Source of the DNA: Leadbetterella sp.
GTDB taxonomy: Bacteria; Bacteroidota; Bacteroidia; Cytophagales; Spirosomataceae
NCBI GenBank assembly: GCA_019638185.1
Contig: JAHBUH010000004.1
Location: forward strand, 124,001 to 188,000
Length of the DNA stretch: 64,000 nucleotides
Direction of reading: 5' to 3'
Numbering within the stretch: position 1 is the stretch's first letter; every line of letters starts with the position of its first letter. The notes under the pieces were generated by a model. It ran no database searches. It was not told the DNA's origin and saw only the letters and a program-made list of their open reading frames with translations. A program made the position numbers and the translations under genes. Positions 7,751 through 16,821 of the stretch are shown here, one piece after another.

Positions 7751-8794
7751 ATGCTCAAAAAACTACTCTTACTTTCATTTATATCGCTTACTGCGCTGGG
7801 GCAGCAGGAAGAAAAACACCTGAAAAATATCCGTCAGCTTACGTTTGGCGGCAATAACGCAGAGGCTTATTTCAGCCGGGATGATAAGCAGGTCAGCTAC
7901 CAGTCTGATAATGCCGAATGGGGCCTGCAATGCGACCAGATCTTTGTAATGAACCTGAAAGAAGGGTTAAAAGACCCTAAGAAGCGCCCTCAATACATCA
8001 GCACAGGCCTGGGCCGCACCACATGCGCCTTTTTTATGCCGGATGGCAAGCACGTACTCTATGCCAGTACGCACGAAATGGGCGGGCACGCCTGTCCCGT
8101 TCCCCCCACTGCGGAAGGAGGAAAATACCTCTGGCCTATCTATGATTCGTTTGACATCTATGTAGCCGATTTAAAAGGCAAAATCAAAAAGAAACTTACT
8201 AACCAGCCCGGGTATGACGCAGAAGCTACCGTTTCTCCGGACGGTAAAAAAATAGTATTTACCAGTACCCGGAACGGCGACCTGGATCTTTATATCATGG
8301 ATATTGACGGAAGTAATGTGAAGCAGATCACCCATGAACTGGGGTATGACGGCGGCGCATTCTTCTCGCCCGACAGCAAGAAGCTCGTCTTCCGCTCATC
8401 CCGCCCGAAAACCCAGGCGGAAATAACCGAGTACAAAGACTACCTGTCCAAAAACCTGGTGGCCCCTACTAATATGGAGATTTACACCTGCAATATTGAC
8501 GGCTCTGACCTGAAGCAAATTACGCATCTGGGTAAGGCCAACTGGGCGCCATACTTCCACCCGAGCGGTAAGAAAATCATTTTTTCTTCCAATCACCATT
8601 CGGACCGGGGCTATGATTTCCAGCTCTATATCATTAATACAGACGGCACCGGGCTGGAAAGAATAACGAATCAGAGCATCTTCAATGCATTTCCCATGTT
8701 CAGCTACGACGGCAAAAAACTGGTATTCAGCTCAAACCGGGATAATGGCGGTACGCGTGACACTAACTTATTCATTGCCGACTGGGTAGATTAA
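7751..8794 (+). CDS. Secreted TolB-like beta-propeller (PD40 repeat) protein
   Basis: A 347-residue exported protein: signal peptide about 1-17 (LLLLSFISLTALG) followed by WD40-like PD40 repeats such as VSPDGKKIVFTSTRNGD, FSPDSKKLVFRSSRP and FSYDGKKLVFSSNRDNG, which form a beta-propeller as in TolB. Likely periplasmic. No catalytic domain is attached, so a binding or scaffold role is the cautious reading. Monocistronic, convergent with the GH95 gene across a hairpin. Confidence 0.85.
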   Translation: MLKKLLLLSFISLTALGQQEEKHLKNIRQLTFGGNNAEAYFSRDDKQVSYQSDNAEWGLQCDQIFVMNLKEGLKDPKKRPQYISTGLGRTTCAFFMPDGKHVLYASTHEMGGHACPVPPTAEGGKYLWPIYDSFDIYVADLKGKIKKKLTNQPGYDAEATVSPDGKKIVFTSTRNGDLDLYIMDIDGSNVKQITHELGYDGGAFFSPDSKKLVFRSSRPKTQAEITEYKDYLSKNLVAPTNMEIYTCNIDGSDLKQITHLGKANWAPYFHPSGKKIIFSSNHHSDRGYDFQLYIINTDGTGLERITNQSIFNAFPMFSYDGKKLVFSSNRDNGGTRDTNLFIADWVD

Positions 8795-8816
8795 AAAGCC
8801 CGTGGTCTCTCCCTAC

Positions 8817-8849
8817 AGCAGCGCCTCCACTTTCCAGTGGGGCACTGCT
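8817..8849. terminator. Imperfect hairpin between convergent genes
   Basis: Arms 8817-8831 and 8836-8849 around a TTCC loop, with one mismatch and one bulge. It overlaps the last codon of the GH95 gene and follows the beta-propeller stop by 22 bp, so it may terminate either strand. No long T-run on either side. Confidence 0.45.
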
Positions 8850-11265
8850 AGGGGTTCAACGCCAGGAAATACGACTCCCCCTTCCGTGTCTTAAAGGTTA
8901 ACGTTTTACCTGAAACCGGGCTCCCCTGCAGCTGCAAAGAATGTTCATACGCCACCCGGCAGGTTTCTCCAGCCAGTGAGGTGATCCTGCAAGAGACCAG
9001 TTTCCCGTCTTTCCACTCCACATCTACTTCAAAATTTCCCCGGGCGCGTAAGCCGCGTATATGCCCTGTTTTCCAGGCGGAGGGCAGTGCCGGGAGCAGT
9101 TGTATAACGCCGGTATGGCTTTGTAAAAGCATTTCTGCCATGCCCGCCGTAGCCCCGAAATTCCCGTCGATCTGGAACGGCGGGTGAGCATCAAACAGGT
9201 TAGGATAGGTACCTCCTCCCGTCATTTTCACTGATTTATCAGCCGGATTCATATAATTAAACGCCTTTACCAGCATATCCTGGGCCTTATTGCCCTCTCT
9301 TAAACGGGCCCACCAGTTTACTTTCCAGGCCATGCTCCACCCGGTACCCGCATCGCCGCGGTGAGCCAGTGTGATTTTTGCGGCACGAACCAGGCTTTCA
9401 TCTTTTGTATAATCAATCTGCGCACCCGGAAACAGCCCAAACAGGTGCGAAATATGCCGGTGGGTATCCCGGGGATCATCTGTATCTTCAAACCACTCCT
9501 GCAGCTGCCCGAACCGGCCCACCCGGTACGGATATAACCCGGCCAGCTTTTCTTTCACCTCATTCCGGAACGGCCCGTCGGTGTTCAATACTTCTGACGC
9601 GACCACCACGGCTTCAAAAAGCTCCCGGGTAATGGCCATATCCATGGTACTGCCTTTGGTAATGGCATATTTCTTTCCCTCAAATGAAAACATATTTTCC
9701 GGGGAAGTGGAAGGAGCCGTCACCCAATACCCCGTTTCCGGATCCGCTACCAGCCACTCCATCAGGAACCGGGCGGCCCCTTTCATAAGCGGGTAGGCCT
9801 TTTTCTTCAAAAAGCGTTTATCCTTCGAGAACCGGTAATGTTCCCATAAATGCAGGCTTAACCAGGCTCCGCCCATCTGCCAGCAAAAAGCCTGGGGATA
9901 ATAGCTCTTGTCGCGGGAGAAATCACCCGCAGGGTGAGTGATGGCCCAGAGGTCGGAATTATGGTGGGCCACCCACCCCGCCTCTATGCCATAGTTCACC
10001 CGGGCGGTTTTGGATCCATTCTGAGCCAGCTCCCCGATAAAGTTGAAAAGCGGATGATGACACTCGGCCAGGTTCGTGCTTTCCGCCGGCCAGTAATTCA
10101 TTTCCGTATTAATGTTAATGGTATAATTACTTCTCCACGGGGGCTGCAGGTGATCATTCCAGAGGCCCTGCAGATTCATGGGCCTCCCCCCCGCCCGGGA
10201 GCCGGCAATCATCAGGTAACGCCCGAACTGGAAATACTGGGTTTGCAGCTCATAGTCGGTAGGGTTCTCAGCAAACCCGCGTAATCTTTTATCGGTGGTC
10301 ATTTTCTTCTGCTCCTCCGGGGATTCGATATAAAAACTGACCCGGTTAAACAGGCTTTCGTAGTCTTTCAAATGTCCTGACTTCAGGGCCTCATACTCTT
10401 TGACATTTTTAAAAATCCGTTGGAGCTCAACTGCCGGATCCAGGGAAGGGTCTTGATCAAACCCGTTAAAACCCGTAGCACCGCCTATCACCAATACCGC
10501 TTCTGTAGCGCCCTCCACCCGTAAGGTACTGTCAGTGGCCGTCACCGTGCCGTCTGTTTCCCATACCGTTAAGCGGTTTTCAAACTTCATTCCGCCTTCA
10601 TAAACCACCTGCTCGGGGTAATAGGGTCGGGAGGCTACATAGCCCGGAGCCTCTCCCCGGAGCATAAGTACGGTATTCCCCGCAGTAGAAACCTTATATT
10701 TTAACGTACTGCTCAGCTTAGCGGTAAACCCTAAACCTCCGGGCCGGTCAGCGGTCAGCCGGATCACCATTACCTGGTGCGGATAGCTGATAAAGTACTC
10801 TCTTGTATATTTTACGCCCTTAATGCTATATTCTACCCGGCTGATGGCCGTAGATAAATCCAGGGAGCGGCTGTACTGGTCCACCGGTCCGTCTGCAGGA
10901 TGGTCAAAATCCAGTTCCACATCAGCCATAGGTAAATAACTGGAACTGTACGGCCCCTGCATTTTGCGCCAGGTAGCCTCTGCTTCCCCGTATTTCTTTT
11001 TAAAAATCTGGTCTCTTAACGCCGGCAGCAGAGCCGCTGCCTCCGGGTTATCCCCGTTTTTGGACTGGTTCGTCCACAGGGTGTTATCATTCAGCTGGAT
11101 CCGTTCATTCCGTACCTTCCCGAAAACCATGCCGCCCATTTTACCGTTTCCCAGGGGAATGGCCTCCTCCCACACCTCTGCCGGCTTATCGTACCATAAT
11201 CTCAGGTTAGTCTGTGCATAGGAAGCATGCAGGGTGATCAGGCAGAATAACAGGATTTTACGCAT
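8848..11265 (-). CDS. GH95 alpha-L-fucosidase
   Basis: About 805 residues with a short signal peptide ([17 protein letters not shown]). The start at 11265 is chosen because a perfect -7 element lies at 11285-11292, so a start at 11295 would not be on the transcript. GH95 hallmarks follow: [20 protein letters not shown] at the beginning of the mature protein, [12 protein letters not shown] (Asn pair of the active site), [10 protein letters not shown] (candidate acid Glu) and [16 protein letters not shown] (Asp of the IDGNFG motif). It removes alpha-1,2-linked fucose, or galactose in some members, from glycans in the periplasm. Stands alone, not beside the susCD pair. Confidence 0.9.
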   Translation of the reverse strand: MRKILLFCLITLHASYAQTNLRLWYDKPAEVWEEAIPLGNGKMGGMVFGKVRNERIQLNDNTLWTNQSKNGDNPEAAALLPALRDQIFKKKYGEAEATWRKMQGPYSSSYLPMADVELDFDHPADGPVDQYSRSLDLSTAISRVEYSIKGVKYTREYFISYPHQVMVIRLTADRPGGLGFTAKLSSTLKYKVSTAGNTVLMLRGEAPGYVASRPYYPEQVVYEGGMKFENRLTVWETDGTVTATDSTLRVEGATEAVLVIGGATGFNGFDQDPSLDPAVELQRIFKNVKEYEALKSGHLKDYESLFNRVSFYIESPEEQKKMTTDKRLRGFAENPTDYELQTQYFQFGRYLMIAGSRAGGRPMNLQGLWNDHLQPPWRSNYTININTEMNYWPAESTNLAECHHPLFNFIGELAQNGSKTARVNYGIEAGWVAHHNSDLWAITHPAGDFSRDKSYYPQAFCWQMGGAWLSLHLWEHYRFSKDKRFLKKKAYPLMKGAARFLMEWLVADPETGYWVTAPSTSPENMFSFEGKKYAITKGSTMDMAITRELFEAVVVASEVLNTDGPFRNEVKEKLAGLYPYRVGRFGQLQEWFEDTDDPRDTHRHISHLFGLFPGAQIDYTKDESLVRAAKITLAHRGDAGTGWSMAWKVNWWARLREGNKAQDMLVKAFNYMNPADKSVKMTGGGTYPNLFDAHPPFQIDGNFGATAGMAEMLLQSHTGVIQLLPALPSAWKTGHIRGLRARGNFEVDVEWKDGKLVSCRITSLAGETCRVAYEHSLQLQGSPVSGKTLTFKTRKGESYFLALNP

Positions 11266-11284
11266 AGGCTCAGGTAATAAGTAA

Positions 11285-11292
11285 CAAAAATA
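11285..11292 (-). promoter_or_regulatory. -7 promoter element deciding the GH95 start
   Basis: Reads TATTTTTG on the minus strand. Predicted transcript start near 11280, upstream of the ATG at 11265 but downstream of the alternative start at 11295. Confidence 0.55.
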
Positions 11293-11362
11293 CAACGCAG
11301 GCTTAATTTGTACAAGGAGGTACTATTTTGTAGATTTGAAACCAATCTTTCCAAAAATCTGA

Positions 11363-11944
11363 ATGAAGCCTTTATTATCCGTTCTGTTTGTCCTTTTTAT
11401 TATTTCCTGCGGCCAAAAGGAATCTGCCATATATAAGGATTCTCCCGAAGCCCTTTTGCAGTTTATCCCGGAGGGATATATGCTGAAAGATACGGCCCGC
11501 GGCGACCTGAACCTGGACGGGCTGAAAGACCTCATCCTGGTTTTAAACAAAACAGGCGAGGAAGAAACCTCTGACATCATCGAAAACCCGGAAAAACGCC
11601 TCCTGCTGATCCTGCTGGCGCAAAAAAACAACACCTACCGCCAGGCCGTGAAAAGCGAAAATATAGTCTATTGTTACGACTGCGGCGGAATGCTGGGGGA
11701 TCCCTACCAGCGAATTACCGTAAAAGACGGGCAGTTTACCATTGAACACTTTGGAGGGAGCTCCTGGCGCTGGGCCAGGACCATTACCTTCCGATACAAT
11801 AAAGACGAAGATCACTGGTACCTCACCGAAGATGCCCTGGTGAACAGCCATGCCAGCGACCCGGAAAACATTGAAACCAAAATCCGCACCGCGCAGGATT
11901 TCGGCGAAATCAAACTGGAAGATTTTGACATTTACAAAGAGTAG
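11363..11944 (+). CDS. Lipoprotein with FG-GAP/EF-hand-like Asp loop, function unknown
   Basis: A 193-residue lipoprotein (FIISCGQ, acylated Cys near residue 16). A segment DLNLDGLKDL around residues 49-58 has the Asp spacing of FG-GAP or EF-hand calcium loops, followed by strand-rich sequence with a CYDCGG pair of cysteines. I do not recognise a named family with confidence. The promoter is probably in 11322-11334, where ACTATTTTG is a one-base-short variant of TAnnTTTG. The stop is one base from the stop of the convergent gene. Confidence 0.65.
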   Translation: MKPLLSVLFVLFIISCGQKESAIYKDSPEALLQFIPEGYMLKDTARGDLNLDGLKDLILVLNKTGEEETSDIIENPEKRLLLILLAQKNNTYRQAVKSENIVYCYDCGGMLGDPYQRITVKDGQFTIEHFGGSSWRWARTITFRYNKDEDHWYLTEDALVNSHASDPENIETKIRTAQDFGEIKLEDFDIYKE

Positions 11945-11945
11945 A

Positions 11946-12743
11946 TCATGGTTTCCCATAGAAATAGGTGGTATTCTCCTGGTAGACCACCTCAGATTTC
12001 AAGGCCGTTTTCTTCGTCATAAAGCCATTTGCATCAAATTCATAGCTGTATTGCCAGTCTTCCGAATTGCCTCCCAGGTTACTGGGCATAAACTGGGTAC
12101 GAACCAGGAGGTTCTTCCTTTCATTACCGTAATTAAAAGGATACTTAATGCCTTTCTCATACGTTTTACCGGCCTGGTAATAGTTATGCCGGTAGCTATT
12201 ATTAATGGAAGTCCTGTCGCTATTAGCCAGCTGCCTATACTGCCGGGACAGCTGCAGGTCACGGATCAGCCCTTCCTGGCCCACTTTCACATTATACTCA
12301 AATAGGGTGGTATCCCTGCGGGTTTCCTTCGTGAAATGGGTAATTACACGGGAAACGGAATTATCTTCATTATAGCTGAAAAACTTCTGAGCATCCCCCG
12401 AAACTTCTTTCACTACCCGATGAGCCGGGTCACAGAAATAAAAAACCGAGGTGGTTCGGTTACCTGATTTATAAATAGCAATCACATAAGGAGACTCCTC
12501 CGAGCCCAGGTTTTCCGGGAGAACCGTATAAGAGATATCCATGGTATCGTTTCGAACGGAACTAAGCACCCCTGATGCATCATAACGGTAATGCGTAGTA
12601 AAATAATTAATGGTGGTGGGAGTAGCAGTTTCCTTAACCTCTTTCAGCAGCAGGTTTCCCGCATTTCCCGGGACAGGCGCTGACTCTTCCGTTTTACACG
12701 AAAACAGCAGCCCGCAAGCCAGTAAACAAAATACTTTTTTCAT
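11946..12743 (-). CDS. Lipoprotein of unknown function
   Basis: A 265-residue lipoprotein (LLFSCKTEE, Cys near residue 16). The remainder is rich in short strand repeats with Tyr-Asp pairs (HYRYDASGVLSSVRND, SYEFDANGFMTKKT), resembling DUF4595 or YD/RHS-like beta structure seen in many Bacteroidota surface lipoproteins. No enzyme motif is seen. A perfect -7 element at 12769-12776 gives a leader of about 21 nt. The stop is one base from the stop of the plus-strand lipoprotein gene, with no room for a terminator. Confidence 0.65.
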   Translation of the reverse strand: MKKVFCLLACGLLFSCKTEESAPVPGNAGNLLLKEVKETATPTTINYFTTHYRYDASGVLSSVRNDTMDISYTVLPENLGSEESPYVIAIYKSGNRTTSVFYFCDPAHRVVKEVSGDAQKFFSYNEDNSVSRVITHFTKETRRDTTLFEYNVKVGQEGLIRDLQLSRQYRQLANSDRTSINNSYRHNYYQAGKTYEKGIKYPFNYGNERKNLLVRTQFMPSNLGGNSEDWQYSYEFDANGFMTKKTALKSEVVYQENTTYFYGKP

Positions 12744-12768
12744 TAGCCCTCTAATTTTGGTATTTAAA

Positions 12769-12776
12769 CAAATTTA
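12769..12776 (-). promoter_or_regulatory. -7 promoter element for the minus-strand lipoprotein
   Basis: Reads TAAATTTG on the minus strand, an exact match. Predicted transcript start about 12764. Confidence 0.52.
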
Positions 12777-12832
12777 ACATAAGTATCTTTCACTAACAAT
12801 CCTCCTTTCCTGAAAAGTTAGTTTACGACAAA

Positions 12833-12849
12833 GAATATCTCCGATATTC
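12833..12849 (+). promoter_or_regulatory. Perfect dyad upstream of the sugar dehydrogenase gene
   Basis: GAATATC, 3-nt spacer TCC, GATATTC: a perfect 7-bp inverted repeat (12833-12839 / 12843-12849), flanked by CGAC (12826-12829) and GTCG (12851-12854) in slightly offset register. It ends 13 bp before a near-match -7 element, TATATTTA (12862-12869), so it occupies the polymerase -33 region. Could be an operator, or a hairpin followed by TTTTTT. Confidence 0.45.
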
Positions 12850-12895
12850 AGTCGTTTTTTCTATATTTACTCATTCAATAATAAATCTGATTAAA

Positions 12896-14044
12896 ATGAA
12901 AAATGTACTATGGCTGTTTTTCAGCTTTATAACGTTTGCTTCATGTGCTGAATCTGCCGGAACCAAACAGGAAGAGACTCCGCCTGTGAAAGGTGATGAT
13001 TTCGAGCTCACCACTGAAACCATTCTGGGCGACAGAGGTGCTGTTTGGGGTTTTAAATTCCTGCCTGACGGCTCCATTATCTTCACGGAACGGTCCGGAA
13101 AAATAGGCATCTTTGCTAACGGCAAGGTGACTGAACTGTCTGGCGTTCCCAAAGTAGCCTACGAAAGCCAGGGGGGCCTGCTGGACATTGCCCTGCACCC
13201 TGATTACGCCAATAACGGCTGGATCTATACCACCTACCTGGAAAACTCCGGTGCGCACTCCAGGATGAACCTGATCCGGTTTAAAATCAAAAACAATGCC
13301 GTCACCGATATCCAGAAACTGCACACCACCTCTTCCACTAACCAGTGGCGGGGTCATAACGGCAGCCGGATCGTGTTTGACAAAAACGGCTTCCTTTTCT
13401 GGAGTGTGGGCGAAGGCGGCCCTTCCAGCCGCGGTGGCGCCGATTCCCCCAATAAAAACGCCCAGAACGTAAAAGAGTCGTGGGGTAAAGTACACCGGAT
13501 GACCGATGACGGTAAAGTACCGGCTGATAACCCCGTTCTCCCCGGGAACTCCGCCCCTACTACCGTATATTCTTATGGACACCGGAACCCGCAGGGGCTG
13601 GCCCTGAACCCTACTACCAATGAGATCTGGGAAAGCGAGCACGGCCCCAGAGGCGGTGATGAGCTGAACCTGATCAAAAAAGGAGCTAACTACGGCTGGC
13701 CGCTGGTTTCTTACGGTATCAATTATGACGGCGCTGATATTTCCGGTAAAAAACATACCGGTTATACTGAACCGGCATTCCAGTGGACACCGTCTATCGG
13801 TGCCTGCGGACTGGCTTACCTGACCTCCGATAAATACGGCAACTGGAAAGGCAGCTTCTTTGCTGGCGGACTGGCCCTGAATCATGTATCACGGATCTAT
13901 TTTGAAAACGGCACCGCTAAAGAAGAGGTGATCCTGAAAGATGTAGGCCGGGTACGCGATGTGGTTCAGGGGCCTGACGGATACCTGTATCTCTCCCTGG
14001 AAGGTCCGGGCCGGATCGTAAAAGTAATTCCGAAGAAAAAATAA
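12896..14044 (+). CDS. PQQ-dependent aldose/sorbosone dehydrogenase-like lipoprotein
   Basis: A 382-residue lipoprotein (TFASCAES, Cys near residue 17) with a six-bladed soluble glucose dehydrogenase-type propeller. Motifs of the YliI/sorbosone dehydrogenase group are visible: GGLLDIALHPDYANNG, WRGHNGSRIVFDKNGF, YGHRNPQGLAL and EHGPRGGDELN, which hold the PQQ-binding and catalytic His/Arg positions. It oxidises aldoses in the periplasm with PQQ. No PQQ-synthesis gene is in the window. Followed by a strong hairpin. Confidence 0.88.
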   Translation: MKNVLWLFFSFITFASCAESAGTKQEETPPVKGDDFELTTETILGDRGAVWGFKFLPDGSIIFTERSGKIGIFANGKVTELSGVPKVAYESQGGLLDIALHPDYANNGWIYTTYLENSGAHSRMNLIRFKIKNNAVTDIQKLHTTSSTNQWRGHNGSRIVFDKNGFLFWSVGEGGPSSRGGADSPNKNAQNVKESWGKVHRMTDDGKVPADNPVLPGNSAPTTVYSYGHRNPQGLALNPTTNEIWESEHGPRGGDELNLIKKGANYGWPLVSYGINYDGADISGKKHTGYTEPAFQWTPSIGACGLAYLTSDKYGNWKGSFFAGGLALNHVSRIYFENGTAKEEVILKDVGRVRDVVQGPDGYLYLSLEGPGRIVKVIPKKK

Positions 14045-14050
14045 AAAATT

Positions 14051-14090
14051 GCCATGAATGCACGAATAACCGTATTCGTGCATTCACGGC
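14051..14090. terminator. Strong bidirectional terminator hairpin
   Basis: An 18-bp stem with one internal mismatch (arms 14051-14068 and 14073-14090) and a 4-nt loop, exactly between the convergent dehydrogenase and uvrC genes. A-rich on the left (plus-strand stop AAATAAAAAATT) and TCCTCTTCC on the right, so the minus strand has the better T-run. Confidence 0.8.
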
Positions 14091-14105
14091 GAAAATCCTC
14101 TTCCA

Positions 14106-15914
14106 CTAACTCTCGTTCTCCAGGAACTCCCGGATACGCCGGGCCTTATCTTTACCCAGCACCTGCACCAGCTCCTCGTCACTGGCAGCTTTAATATTCC
14201 CGATGGTCTTGAAATAAGACAGTACCTTGGTGGCCGTGGTCTTGCCTATACCCGGAGCAGATTCCAGGCTGCTGATCAGGAAGTTTTTGGAGCGGCGGTT
14301 ACGGTGATGGGTGATACCGAAGCGGTGGGCTTCATCGCGGCAGCGCTGAATGAGTTTAAGCGACTCTGATTTCTTATCGATGTAAATGGGCAGGGTATCT
14401 TCCGGGAAATAGATCTCTTCCAGCCGTTTGGCAATGCCGATAATAGGCACTTTCCCGTATAATCCCAGTTGTTTAAGGGCATCACAGGCAGCCGAAAGCT
14501 GACCCTTTCCGCCGTCTATGATGATCAGGTCCGGCAGGGGATTCCCGTTTTCCACCAGGCGCGCGTACCGGCGGCCCACCACCTCCCGCATGGTGGCAAA
14601 ATCATCCGGACCCACCACGGTGCGGGGAATAAAATGGCGATAATTTTTGGGTGAGGGCTGCCCGTTAATGAAGCAGACCATGGCAGACACCGGGTTAGTA
14701 CCCTGGATATTGGAGTTATCAAAACATTCAATATGCCGGGGCAAAGCGGGCAGCCGGAGATCCTGTTTCATCTTGATCAGTACCCTGTCACGTTTATTAT
14801 TATTTCCCGTACGGGCTATCGCCTCCTTCTCCGCCTTCTCGTGGCGGTAGAAGATCACATTCCGGAGTGACATCTCCACCAGCTTCTTCTTGTCGCCCGT
14901 CTGCGGCACAATAATACTGGCCTTAAAATCAATGTCCGGCCGGATATTGCTGATGATCTCGCGGGCCTTACTTTCATAGGTGGTACGCAGCTCCAGCATG
15001 ATCATGCTCAGGATCTCCTCATCCGGCTCATTCAGGCGCTTTTTAACCTCCAGGGTCTGGGTCTGGATGATGGAGCCGTTAATGATCTTCAGGTAATTAA
15101 TATAGGCCGCCGTCTCATCTGACTGAATGGTGAACACGTCTGCATCGCGGATGGTGGGCGTCACCACCGTGGCTTTGGCCTGGTAATTATCCAGGAACTC
15201 CAGCTTCAGTTTGGACTTGTGTGCTTCTTCAAAGGCCATTTTGGCGGCAGAAAATTGCATCGTATCCTGGAAATAACGCTTGGCGGGAGCCAGGTTCCCC
15301 TTCAGGATATCGTGCACCTGGGCTATCTCCTTCATATAATCTTCTTCGGTCTGAAGGCCTTCACAGGGACCCTTACAGTTCCCGATGTGGTATTCCAGGC
15401 AGACCTTGAACTTCCCGGCTTCCACATTCTCCCGGCTGAGGTTATACTTACAGGTACGGATGGTATACAGCTGCGAAAACATATCCAGCAGGGCATACAT
15501 GGGCTTAGCGCTCACGTAGGGCCCATACATCTTCCCCCGGTCACGGTCTTCTATCCGGCGGGTGGAGATCACCCTCGGAAAGCGCTCGTTGGTCACACAG
15601 ATATAGGGGTAAGTCTTATCGTCACGCAGCAGGATATTGTACTTTGGCTGATGTTCCTTGATGAGGTTATTTTCCAACAGAAGCGCATCCCACTCGGTAG
15701 GTACAATAGTATATTCCAGTCGATGAATGCTTTCTACCAGCTTACGGGTCTTGCGGTCGGCGCGGTCGTAATTATGAAAATAGCTGCTGATGCGGTTCCT
15801 CAGATTTTTAGCCTTACCCACATAAATGATCTGTCCTTCGGTATTGAAGTACTTGTAAATCCCCGGTTCAGAGGGAAGTAAAGGCAGAACACTCTTATAA
15901 TCAAATTTAATCAT
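14106..15914 (-). CDS. uvrC: Excinuclease ABC subunit C
   Basis: A 602-residue UvrC, the dual-incision nuclease of nucleotide excision repair, normal in length. N-terminal GIY-YIG domain (GIYKYF ... IIYVGKAKNLRNRISSYF, about 18-48), central region with conserved Cys and Tyr patches (CLEYHIGNCKGPCEG), C-terminal RNase H-like nuclease region (HIECFDNSNIQGTNPV and DLIIIDGGKGQ with acidic residues) and a terminal helix-hairpin-helix (SAPGIGKTTATKVL). Works with UvrAB in the cytoplasm. No clear -7 element upstream; the 14-bp inverted repeat at 15957-16015 lies there. Confidence 0.96.
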   Translation of the reverse strand: MIKFDYKSVLPLLPSEPGIYKYFNTEGQIIYVGKAKNLRNRISSYFHNYDRADRKTRKLVESIHRLEYTIVPTEWDALLLENNLIKEHQPKYNILLRDDKTYPYICVTNERFPRVISTRRIEDRDRGKMYGPYVSAKPMYALLDMFSQLYTIRTCKYNLSRENVEAGKFKVCLEYHIGNCKGPCEGLQTEEDYMKEIAQVHDILKGNLAPAKRYFQDTMQFSAAKMAFEEAHKSKLKLEFLDNYQAKATVVTPTIRDADVFTIQSDETAAYINYLKIINGSIIQTQTLEVKKRLNEPDEEILSMIMLELRTTYESKAREIISNIRPDIDFKASIIVPQTGDKKKLVEMSLRNVIFYRHEKAEKEAIARTGNNNKRDRVLIKMKQDLRLPALPRHIECFDNSNIQGTNPVSAMVCFINGQPSPKNYRHFIPRTVVGPDDFATMREVVGRRYARLVENGNPLPDLIIIDGGKGQLSAACDALKQLGLYGKVPIIGIAKRLEEIYFPEDTLPIYIDKKSESLKLIQRCRDEAHRFGITHHRNRRSKNFLISSLESAPGIGKTTATKVLSYFKTIGNIKAASDEELVQVLGKDKARRIREFLENES

Positions 15915-15956
15915 ACAGAAGAATCAGCGAACAGTTATAGCATGAAGGTAAATGTT

Positions 15957-16015
15957 AAAAACTAAAAGTGGAAAGCTGTGGTTCATTAACTTTTACTTTT
16001 TCACTTTTAGTTTTT
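15957..16015. repeat. 14-bp perfect inverted repeat between uvrC and the SRP RNA
   Basis: AAAAACTAAAAGTG (15957-15970) and CACTTTTAGTTTTT (16002-16015), with a 31-nt spacer. The right arm overlaps a direct repeat of CTTTT-type blocks. It lies upstream of both the uvrC start and the SRP RNA promoter (divergent), so it is not at the expected place for a terminator. Confidence 0.7.
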
Positions 16016-16034
16016 CACTTACAAGATTTTTTGC

Positions 16035-16042
16035 TACTTTTG
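16035..16042 (+). promoter_or_regulatory. -7 promoter element of the SRP RNA gene
   Basis: TACTTTTG, an exact TAnnTTTG. The first base of the RNA closing stem (16047) is 5 nt after its final G, which calibrates the other promoters in the window. Confidence 0.75.
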
Positions 16043-16046
16043 TACC

Positions 16047-16123
16047 GGCAAATTACCAGCTCCTGCTGAATCCCCCAGGACCGGAAGGTAGCAAGGGTAG
16101 GTGGTTGTAGCGGTGAATTTGCC
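16047..16123 (+). ncRNA. ffs: Signal recognition particle RNA, small bacterial (4.5S) type
   Basis: RNA of about 77 nt that binds Ffh and targets nascent membrane proteins. The ends pair (GGCAAATT with AATTTGCC) and the hallmark apical part is present: CCCAGGACCGGAAGGTAGC, with the GGAA tetraloop and the flanking CAGG / AGCA asymmetric loop recognised by Ffh. An exact -7 element lies 5 nt upstream and eight T residues follow directly, so the closing stem plus T-run also forms the terminator. The short form without an Alu domain is usual for Bacteroidota. Confidence 0.95.
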
Positions 16124-16161
16124 ATTTTTTTTGACCTTATCTCTAATTCATATACATATTC

Positions 16162-16818
16162 ATGAAGTTCTTTATAGACACGGCCAGCCTTGCAGAAATT
16201 AAAGAAGCCCAGGATCTTGGTATTTTAGACGGTGTAACCACTAACCCTTCACTGATGGCCAAAGAGGGCATCACAGGAGAAGAAAATATCAAAAATCATT
16301 ACAAAGAAATCTGTAAGATCGTGAGCGGCGACGTGAGCGCCGAGGTGATCGCCACGGATTTTGAGGGTATGATCCGCGAAGGCCAGGAGCTGGTGAAGCT
16401 TCATGAGCAGATCGTGGTAAAGATCCCCATGACCAAAGACGGCGTAAAAGCCATCAAATACTTCTCTGAAAGAGGGATTAAAACCAACTGTACCCTGGTA
16501 TTTTCTGCCGGACAGGCGCTTTTAGCCGCCAAAGCCGGTGCTACCTACGTCTCCCCCTTCGTAGGGCGTTTAGATGACGTAAGCACCGACGGACTCACGC
16601 TGATAGAAGATATCCGCCTGATCTATGACAATTACGGGTATGCTACCGAGATCCTGGCCGCTTCTGTACGTACACCGATGCACATCCTGAACTGTGCCAA
16701 AATCGGTGCAGACGTCATGACCGGCCCGCTTTCAGCCATCCTGGCCCTGCTTAACCACCCGTTAACTGACATCGGCCTGGCCAAGTTCCTGGCTGACTAC
16801 GCGAAAGGAAATAAATAA
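16162..16818 (+). CDS. Transaldolase / fructose-6-phosphate aldolase family protein
   Basis: A 218-residue short-type transaldolase (TalC/Fsa family). N-terminus [16 protein letters not shown] and [13 protein letters not shown] are typical; the Schiff-base lysine is Lys87 in [11 protein letters not shown], and the C-terminal GADVMTGP segment is conserved. It transfers dihydroxyacetone units in the pentose phosphate pathway or cleaves fructose 6-phosphate; the length class cannot separate the two reactions. Begins 38 bp after the SRP RNA terminator and is 3 bp from ftsE, so both are probably in one operon. Confidence 0.92.
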   Translation: MKFFIDTASLAEIKEAQDLGILDGVTTNPSLMAKEGITGEENIKNHYKEICKIVSGDVSAEVIATDFEGMIREGQELVKLHEQIVVKIPMTKDGVKAIKYFSERGIKTNCTLVFSAGQALLAAKAGATYVSPFVGRLDDVSTDGLTLIEDIRLIYDNYGYATEILAASVRTPMHILNCAKIGADVMTGPLSAILALLNHPLTDIGLAKFLADYAKGNK

Positions 16819-16821
16819 GAC

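Noticed and set aside
12941-13885. A 314-codon minus-strand frame opposite the sugar dehydrogenase
   Set aside because: No family pattern, and the plus-strand gene explains the sequence fully.
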